A stretch of DNA of 64,000 nucleotides, taken from contig JAZKJV010000151.1 of NCBI GenBank assembly GCA_037367405.1, positions 248,001-312,000 of the forward strand, in the 5' to 3' direction. Positions 12,001 through 21,000 of this stretch are shown piece by piece; positions within the stretch are counted from its first letter, which is position 1; every line of letters starts with the position of its first letter. The notes beneath the pieces were generated by a model. The model saw only the letters and a list, made by a program, of their open reading frames with translations. It ran no database searches and had not been told where the DNA came from. Both the position numbers and the translations under genes were made by a program. This DNA comes from Ottelia alismoides. Its lineage: Eukaryota; Streptophyta; Magnoliopsida; Alismatales; Hydrocharitaceae.

Positions 12001-15000
12001 CCTTTGTATCAACTCGATGTGAAGAATGCATTCCTTTACGGTGATCTTCAAGAAGAGGTCTACATGCAGCAACCACATGGGTTTGCTGTTGAGGGAGAGT
12101 GTCAGAAGGTTTGCAGACTACACAAGGCTATTTATGGCCTTAAGCAGAGTCCAAGGGCGTGGTTCCAGAAGCTCTCGGATTTGATAGAGCAACGGGGGTT
12201 TGTGTGATCGACTGCTGATCACTCCTTGTTTGTGCAGAAGACGCTGAGAGGTACTATCGTCATTCTTGTGTACGTTGATGACATTATTGTTACAGGAGAT
12301 GATGAACAAGGCATTCAGGGAGCCAAGAACTTCCTAAGTCAGCAGTTTGTGACCAAGGATCTTGGACATCTATGTTACTTCCTTGGGTTAGAGTTTGCCA
12401 GGAACCAGCGTGGTCTGGTGATGACACAGAGAAAGTATGTTATAGATCTCCTCTCAGAGACAGGCATGGCAGATTGTAGGCATGCCACTACTCTTATTGA
12501 CCAGAGCATGAAGCTATATGATGATGGCACTGAAGAGGTCGACAAGAGAAGATATAGGGAACTTGTTGGTAAGCTACTATATGTGACCATTACCAGGCCT
12601 GACATATCCTTTGTTGTGAGCAAAGCAAGTCAGTTCATGGAGCAGCCGAGACAGACACATATGGATGCAGTCTATATGATTCTGAGATACCTGAAGAATT
12701 CACCGGGTACAGGACTTTTGTTCAGCATGGGCATATCTCTCTCAGTGCAGTTGAGCATGATTGACATCTATGATCCATCTTGACGGGGAGTGTTGAGATA
12801 TTTCTACTTTCTATGTATCTTTTCGTTTATTTTATTTTCCCTTGTCCACCATATTTAATTTACCCATAAGTCTCTCCCTATATAAGAGAGCCTAGGGTTA
12901 CAGGAATAAACAACTCTCTTATTTCCTCCAACAATATGAAAACAAAGAATATCTCTACAACCCCTCTCAAGATGAAGCATAGATGTCGATCATGCTCAGC
13001 TTGGATCCACATTTTTGAAACGGGCCTCTAATCAAGGCCCTAGTGAAGATATATGCAGTATGCTCTCTGAACTGATGTAGGAGGTGAAGATGAAGCCTTT
13101 TGAATCATATCACATACATAATGACAATCCATCTCAATATGATTTTCCCTTTCATGAAAAGCAGGATTATTGGCAATAAATAGTACATCATGGATGTTAC
13201 ATTGTAAGTGCATGGAAAGTGGTACATCAATGGGAAGATCGATCAAGACTAATTTAACCTACATTATCTCAGTAGTTCCTTGTGCGATACCTTCGTACTC
13301 TGATTCGGGCTGGATATGGCCACCATTGTATGTTTCTTGCTCTTCCAGGATACTAAAGATCTACTGATAAATATTGTTAACCCTAAGGTAGACTTCCCGT
13401 CCGTAGGGCATCATGCATAGTTAGCATCTGCGTAAGCTGAGAACATTAAGAGACGTCCCTTTCTTGAAAAGTAGTCCTGCACAGAGAGATCTTCACGAAC
13501 CGAAGAATCATGTGAACATCATCCATATGTACCTGTCTGGGTTGCTCCATGAACTGGCTAACCCAACTAACAACAACTAAGATGTCTGGTATGGTGTTTG
13601 TAACATAATGAAGTTTCCCAACCAGCTCGATGTATCTCCTCTTATCCACTTCCTATGTATCATCATTGTATAGTTTCATCCTCGAGTCCATAGGAGTAGT
13701 TACAGGTATGCACTTGCTCATGCTAGGTTTGCTAAAAGGTCTGCAACATACTTCCTTTGGGTCATCACAAGACCATGTCGGTTTCTGGTTAACTATAATC
13801 CCAGGAAGCATCGTAAAGAATCAACATCCTTAATAACAAATTGTTGCCCAGGGAACTCCTTAGCCTTGTTAATCTCATGCACATCATCTCCTGTAACAAT
13901 GATATCATCAACATAAACCAAAATAACAATTGTACCTCTCATGGTTCTCTGAACAAACAATGAGGCATATGCACCAGTGTTGTAAAAGTCCCTCGATTGC
14001 CTTGACTAGTAGATCTGACTAGTCTAGTAGGTTAGGTGGTCGACTGAGTATTGACTATTTCCGACTAATCGATCGGTTTTTGCTTGGAGATATCATATTT
14101 TTATTTTATTTTTTATTTTTATTTTTTATTTTTATTTTTTTAAAACAAACTTATTATAATATGCATACTACAACAACAACAAAGCCTCATCCCACTTTAA
14201 GTAGGGTCAGCTACATGGAATTTTGGCCTTCATTCAGATCTATCTTGGGTCATTCTCGGGCTTAAATCCAAATTCTAATATGCTTACTATTTTATTCAAA
14301 TTCAATTATTTCTTTCTTCCATTATTATCATATAAAAATGTATAAATCTATGTAAATATATAAAAATATATGTATAAAATGATTTCTATATTTAAAATAA
14401 TAAAAAAATCAAAGTTAATTAAAGCCTGGCTAATTCCTTTTAGTCGTCCGAAATGACTAATAGGATTCAGACTCTTATCAGAAGCTTTTTCTGTCTGATG
14501 GTAGACAAGAGAGAGGGGGTATTCATCTTATTGAATGGGAAGTAGTTATGAATCACAAAAAGATAGTGGACTAGGAGTTAGGAAGCTTGCATGAATAAGG
14601 CCCTCCTTACTAAATGGGTATTAAGACTGCGGGGTAATAATGAGGACTTAGTTTGCATATTGTTGTGGAAAATTTATGGCGTGCAGTATGCTCTCACTAG
14701 ATTTGATGTTCGATTTCCTTCTTCTCTTCGGCACGTCATCACTTAAATTCTTCCTTAGTTGAGGGAGAAGTTACATCCGGTGGTCAGAAATGGCGACCTA
14801 TTTAGATTTTGGCTTGATGACTGGGAGGGTACTGGCATTCTGGTTGAATGGTTTCCATGGCTTTTTGCTCTCACAGATAACAAGAATGCAACGTTAAGTT
14901 AAGTCTGGGTAGATGGAACCTAAACACCTAGATTCAACATGATTTCTCGGAGTAGAGGTTATTGGAATTTGCTACATTGAGCAAAGATTTGTCTGATGTT

Positions 15001-18000
15001 GGAGTTCTATCAGCTAGTAGAGATCATTTTAGATAGGAAGACAGCACATAGGTCACAATCCACGGTACTGATGCTTTTGACTGGAGAATTATCTGGTGAT
15101 GTAAGATCCCACTAAGAATTAAAGTTTTCTATGAATTGCCAGACGTGATCGTCTTTGTACCATGATGTGGAGAGACAAAATCTTTCATACTACAGATTTG
15201 ATTTGTAATAGCGGCGGTGAAGAACATGAAGATATGGGCCACTTATTTTTTGGATGTCGAACCTCAATTCCTATTTGGGCAAATGTTGATATTCCTTGGC
15301 TGAAGACTGACAATTGTATGATGCTCTGGGACTCGATCGGATGGATCTGTGGAAATTCTCACGAGGATGTTTCGCTCACTTTCGCACTACAATGGACTAT
15401 TTGGAGTGCGAGGAATGAGAATCTAATTAGGCACCAACACTTCTATATGGAATATGTCATCATTGACCCTTGCTTCAGCTCAGCAAACAACCACCTCTGA
15501 TCTCTATCTAATGATTAAGGTAGAACTAGATGTGAAACTCATCAAGAAATGTATCCCATGTAATGGGCTCCTCTAGATGTTCCTTGGTGGCGTACCAACA
15601 ACGTTCAACATAGCCTATTAGTAAACACTCAACAAATATGAGCCAAGACTCTCCAGGCGCATGTATCATCCTTAATACTTTGGATATGTGATCAATCCAT
15701 AGCTCAACCTCATCTGGTGTGCACGTGCCAAAGAATTAGGGCACCTTAGACCTCTGATGTGCTGCATAAGTCGTTTGACATTTCTTTAACGCCTCTAGAT
15801 CCTTCAATCCTTTTGAGTCTAGATACACCGAAGGATGAACATTGTCCCCTTCCTCGTGAGAGGACTGAGAAAAGGAATCGTCCTCCTCAAGGAGCCTCTA
15901 GTCCAATACTTCCTGACGATGTTGTACACCATGTACAGCTCGTACGAGTAAATGCAACTGTTGTGTAACGTCAAGGTCGACACGAGGCAACATGATTCCT
16001 TGTGAGAGTCATTATTTTAGAAAAAGCTTTTTATGCTTAAAGAGACAAGGAACTTATTATGAGAATTGAGTTATTCTTCTTAAAGTCATGCCCAAGTCGG
16101 AAGACTCCAACAAGTTTCTATATTTCAAATCCCGTTTTCTATATTTGAAATCCCATTGATAATCTAAATAACACTATTCACTAATGCAGTGGAAAGCAAG
16201 GTATGTATACTCAACTCTATTTGTGATATATACATATATTGTAAAAACTAAATTACACCAAGTTATTCTAATTTATATTGGATCACATGTTCCCTTGATT
16301 TTATTTATTTAATAATCATGTAAGGACTACCATATTGATCTCGATATTTCCACATGTTGATTAGAGTTCGCACAGTATACATTTGCAATTATTGATATCT
16401 GAGCATGGATCATTTCTCATAAACAAGCGCACACCAGTACAAAATTTGCTGGGCCTCTACTACGCAAGAACTCGATAGCCATCTTGAGTAAATTCTCAAA
16501 ACCTCTGTTCAACTAGAACATGAAAAGATCATAACCCTAATTTCTCCAACTTCAACTTACATCCCAGGACACTTCTCACAGTACTGACACTTGAAATAGA
16601 ATTTGATGTGGCAACACCTAATTCTACTCAAAGTCTTAATATTGTGTATAAGTATGAAACTAAAAATGCCAACCACACCACGTACCTACTCCGTCGAGCG
16701 ACTCTAAATGCAACCGACTGCTAGGTGCAACGCGTCACCAACTCATTCATTTGGGTCGTGACCTTCATGGTATCTACCCAGGACCATAGGACCCAAGGGT
16801 GCATGCCCCATCCCTTGCGACACCTGACTCCATCTACACCAATTACATAGATTTTCACCCAGGAACGATAAAAGAAATAAGACATCAACTACAATCATTG
16901 CATTATGTCTTAGTTTGTTGGGAACTTGAACGTTTGATGTCGATAATTCTTACTTTCATTTTTTGGTTACAATCCATTAACTAATGTGTCTATCTGGGGA
17001 TCCTTAAATATGTAATGTCTCGAATTCTCAAACTCTATCCTTTCTAGTGATGACCACAGTATTAAGATTTATCCTGTCAATTTTTTTATAATCCTCCTTT
17101 AAAATTATACCATCCTTAGTTAAAATCATATTTTTTGAAGTCTACATAACAGTACAATATATACAGGTCTCCTGATTTTTCTACAGTAGGATATACAATG
17201 GAGTACCACGTAAAGAACTTAAGGTTTTAGAAGGGAAAATGGTTCCTTGATCCACTTGTGATTTTTGAAATTTAAAAGTATCATTGATTGGCATGGGATC
17301 AGTTGGCATGACTTTACAAATAATTAGATATGTCCCGGTTGTTAATGCATGTTTCCTCTCTCGAGCTGGGCATTAGATATTTACATCCAAGTAAATCTAA
17401 TTCTCAAGATACATAAGCAACTCTCCTCTCCCATTACTGCATAACCAAATCAAATCCATGTCTAGCCCATAACACAAGCCATATTAGATTTCGCATATGA
17501 TATTAAACAAACTAATGAAATTGTTAAAATGCAACCCCTCTCTCCAATTGGGTCTTGAATTCTGAATAGTCAAAAATCTCATCCCTAAGGTATAACATTA
17601 GTATCTAATAACCCTCTTTTATCACATTCAGATCCAGGACTTAATTTATATCAATAAGCTCCTAATAGATACATCATTTAACATTTACAATTAAAAGGTT
17701 TGACTATAAAGCACATACGTTCCAACCTAATTCACAGTTCATATATATAATCACACAAATGCAGTACCTCATCTCTCCAACAATTATTTATCAAAGCTGA
17801 TGATTGGTTAACATAGATAATTGGTTGACATAGATAGTAGTACATGGTTTACTAGAAAATATAATGCAAAAGTGGAATCAGGGATAAATGAACAAAACAA
17901 TATTGAACATAGGATTTTACGTGGAACCCAACTCCCTAAGGAGCGCGATGAAACCACGGAAGAACGCCTCAAACGGCTGATTTATGTATTGCACTTTCTC

Positions 18001-21000
18001 ATCCTCCAAGTACCACCACTAATAGATGTGGGACTAAACTCAGGTATCTGGTAAATAGATCTAACAATGATCCATTTACCCATCATACATGATAAATGAC
18101 GCATACTCTAACACTCCCCCTCAAGATGGAGCATGCAATGCTCAGCTTGGACAAACAGAAAGAAATCTCTCAAACTCACAATACAAAACACTATAGAGAA
18201 TATCAACTCAATGGGCACAATTGTCGGTTGTTGTCGAAGACGTCGCTTCTCATGTCAAGCAAGTGAGGAGGAATAAACGAGCGGGGGTTTGAGTCAAAGT
18301 GAATCTCCTCGTTGGAGAGCATGTTCTCTGTATTGCGCATGTTAAAGTCACTGCAATTGGAAATGAGTCTCCACTTGGAGAACTCTGACCGGCCACAACA
18401 TGTGGACAACTGTTCCATCTCTGAAAGGGCCGAACTGAAAAAACCATGGAGACATCCTCGCTGGAGTCCACAGTCACTAGTAAATGGAGTTTGAAAAAGT
18501 CTTCTCGTCGAAGAACAAGGACTCTCCCATACTGGCTCAGAGAATGGGATCTCTACTCTAGAGTCCCTATGAAACCACACGAAAATCCTAGCTCACATGG
18601 CATAGGGAATGGGATCTAAACTCTGGAGTCCCTATGGAACATATGAAAACTATGAGACCAAAACAAAAGATAGGGACCACAAAACTAAAGCTCGCATACA
18701 TATGTGAATCAACCTGAAGGTCCAGAATCTGAACGTCGATTCTGAAAAGCCGTAGAAACGGAAATCTGAACGAGCATCTGGACTGGAGAATCTGAACTTT
18801 GACTTTGAAATAGAATCTGGATCATCAGAGTGATGAGGTTGTACGATACCGTGGAACTCTACACTATACTCTCCCTTTCTCCCATACTGGTCGGAAAACA
18901 ATGACATCGACAAAGTTGGGAGAAGACATGAAGATGGGGAGGACAAAAAACCAATAAGACGATTTCGATTTTGTTTCTCAGCTTCCCCTTTTCTAAAATT
19001 ATTTTTTGGCTATTTTTTTAAAAGCAGTTCCCCTTTTTTATGGCTTTTCTTCAAGCAATTTTTAAATCGTTGACTCGGCTATTCTTCCTAAAAAATCCTC
19101 AATTCATTTTTTGATACGGTTTTTTCCTGATTCTCCTCTTTTTTAAACGGTTATTTCCTTTTTTTAGTTGTCTTCTCCTTTTTTTGCAAATAAGGCCTCT
19201 CTCCCTTTTTCCAGCCTTTTTCTCGTTTTTAAGACACACAGCCCAACTGGAGCCCAAACCGCAGCAGATTTCTTCCCCCTGTTTTTTTAACCGAACCACA
19301 ACTGGGCCTCCTCCTCATTTCTTTTCTCTTTTTTTAATACTTCGGCCCAACTGGGTCGTTTCTCCCCTCTTCATGCAGGAGACAACCCCAACTGGGGTTT
19401 CTTCATTGCTGGAGCTTCCTCGCATTGGGGCTCAATTGCACATGGGGGAAGTATGGCGCCGCCAGCACCGCCTGAGGGACGACGAGGGCTCCAGGTGGTG
19501 GCGCTCCATTGCGACGAGGGTTGTGCCTAGGCAGTACCGTCTGGGGGGCACTGCTATGGCCCAGAGGCTTGAGGGCAGTGCAAGGAGGAGCTCGGAGATG
19601 TCGCTTGGTGCCAAAGGACCAGTTCCAGATGTGCAAGATTCTACCGCCGGCATAGAGGAGATTGGGAAAGGCGGTGCCGTCTTGCGCCAAACGCATCGCC
19701 TGCTGTGGAAAAGGTTGCTTGCCATGTCCTGCCAAACTAAATCGATGCTCATGGAAGATGGGTCTATGATGCTAGGTCTCAGATCTGGAGGCGATGGAGG
19801 CACCGTTATGACCTCTGGCTAGGGTTCCGTACAGAGCAGATGTACCGCTCGAGAGGATAGGCTGGAGATGCGACTTCGGGAGCAGCACTTGGTTGATGTC
19901 GCGGCTAAAGTTGCAGATAATTGATCCCCACCCCATGCAGAGGGCTCTTGGATACGCGTGCAAACAACTAGATCTTTCAGCATTGGGATTCCATTGGGAA
20001 CCCTAGAAGTTGTTGTTGAATTAGGGTTTTCAAGCAAGCATAAAGTAGGGTTTTGGAAAAACCCGATCTTGAACGAAACAGATCTTGAACACGAAAAATA
20101 ATCTTTGATCAACAATCATACATACTTGAATCTCGAACAGCATATGAACATAAAAACTAAATATTCAAAAATGAATTCGCAAGAATCAAACCAACTCTGA
20201 TACCGTGTTAGAAAATATAATGCAAAAGCGGAACCAGAGATAAATGAATAAAACAATATTGAACATGAGATTTTGCGTGGAACCCTACTCCCTAAGGAGC
20301 GAGATGAAACCACAAAAGAACACTTCAAAGGACTAATTTATGCATTGCACTTTCTCATCTGATACATGAGGTAGGGGGCTTCTTATATAGCCTCCACAGA
20401 GCCTCCAAGTCCAACCACTGCTAGATGTAAGACTAAACTCTTGGATGTGGTAAATGGATCTTGGAAGGATCCATTAATCCATCTTACATGATAAATGATG
20501 CATACTCTAACATGGTTGAACTGTAAGCTACACAGACACAATTCCTTGCACAACCTGTGTTTGATTCATTGTTAATGATAATATCCTAAAGCTGAATCCT
20601 AATTATTGACTTCAATATTTCAGGGGTTCACGATCGTGGGAGGAAAGGTTCCTAATGGGTGAAAATAATTGACATGATAGTATACTGATATTATGTTTGA
20701 TCAACGTAACAACGAAATCCACCTCTAAACCATACCATGGAAATTATCAAGCTTCTTTTGGCAAAAAAAAATCGGATCGATAATCATGTAGAAACCAACA
20801 ACAAGGAGTAAGAGGGGATGTTGTTACTTCCGAGGGTGTTCCCTCGAGATCTCCTCTCGCACGAAAACGGTGTTTCTATCACTTGATCGCAACGTGAATT
20901 CGCCCAAGAAGGTTACCTTGAGTTCCCCTATGCAATGGCGGCCTCGGAACGTCGATCCAAGCAACTTCTCCATCAATGAAAACAGCTCTCTGACGGAAAA

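Larger units (their letters stand above)
17850..20512 (-). mobile_element. Complete non-autonomous copia-type element, TSD TGGTT
   Basis: 2663 bp. The 5' LTR is 20206-20512, the 3' LTR 17850-18113, and TGGTT flanks it at 17845-17849 and 20513-20517. A polypurine tract (GAGGGGGAG on the minus strand, 18114-18122) and a primer site (20194-20205) are in the right places. The 2.1-kb interior has no gag, protease, integrase or RT domain that I can recognise; its ORFs are short and differ between frames. It would need proteins in trans. It sits in the 13.6-kb DRIP intron. Confidence 0.92.

Noticed and set aside
19184..19822. 212-codon plus-strand ORF as a gene
   Set aside because: It lies inside the non-autonomous copia interior, is overlapped by minus-strand ORFs of similar length, and shows no domain.
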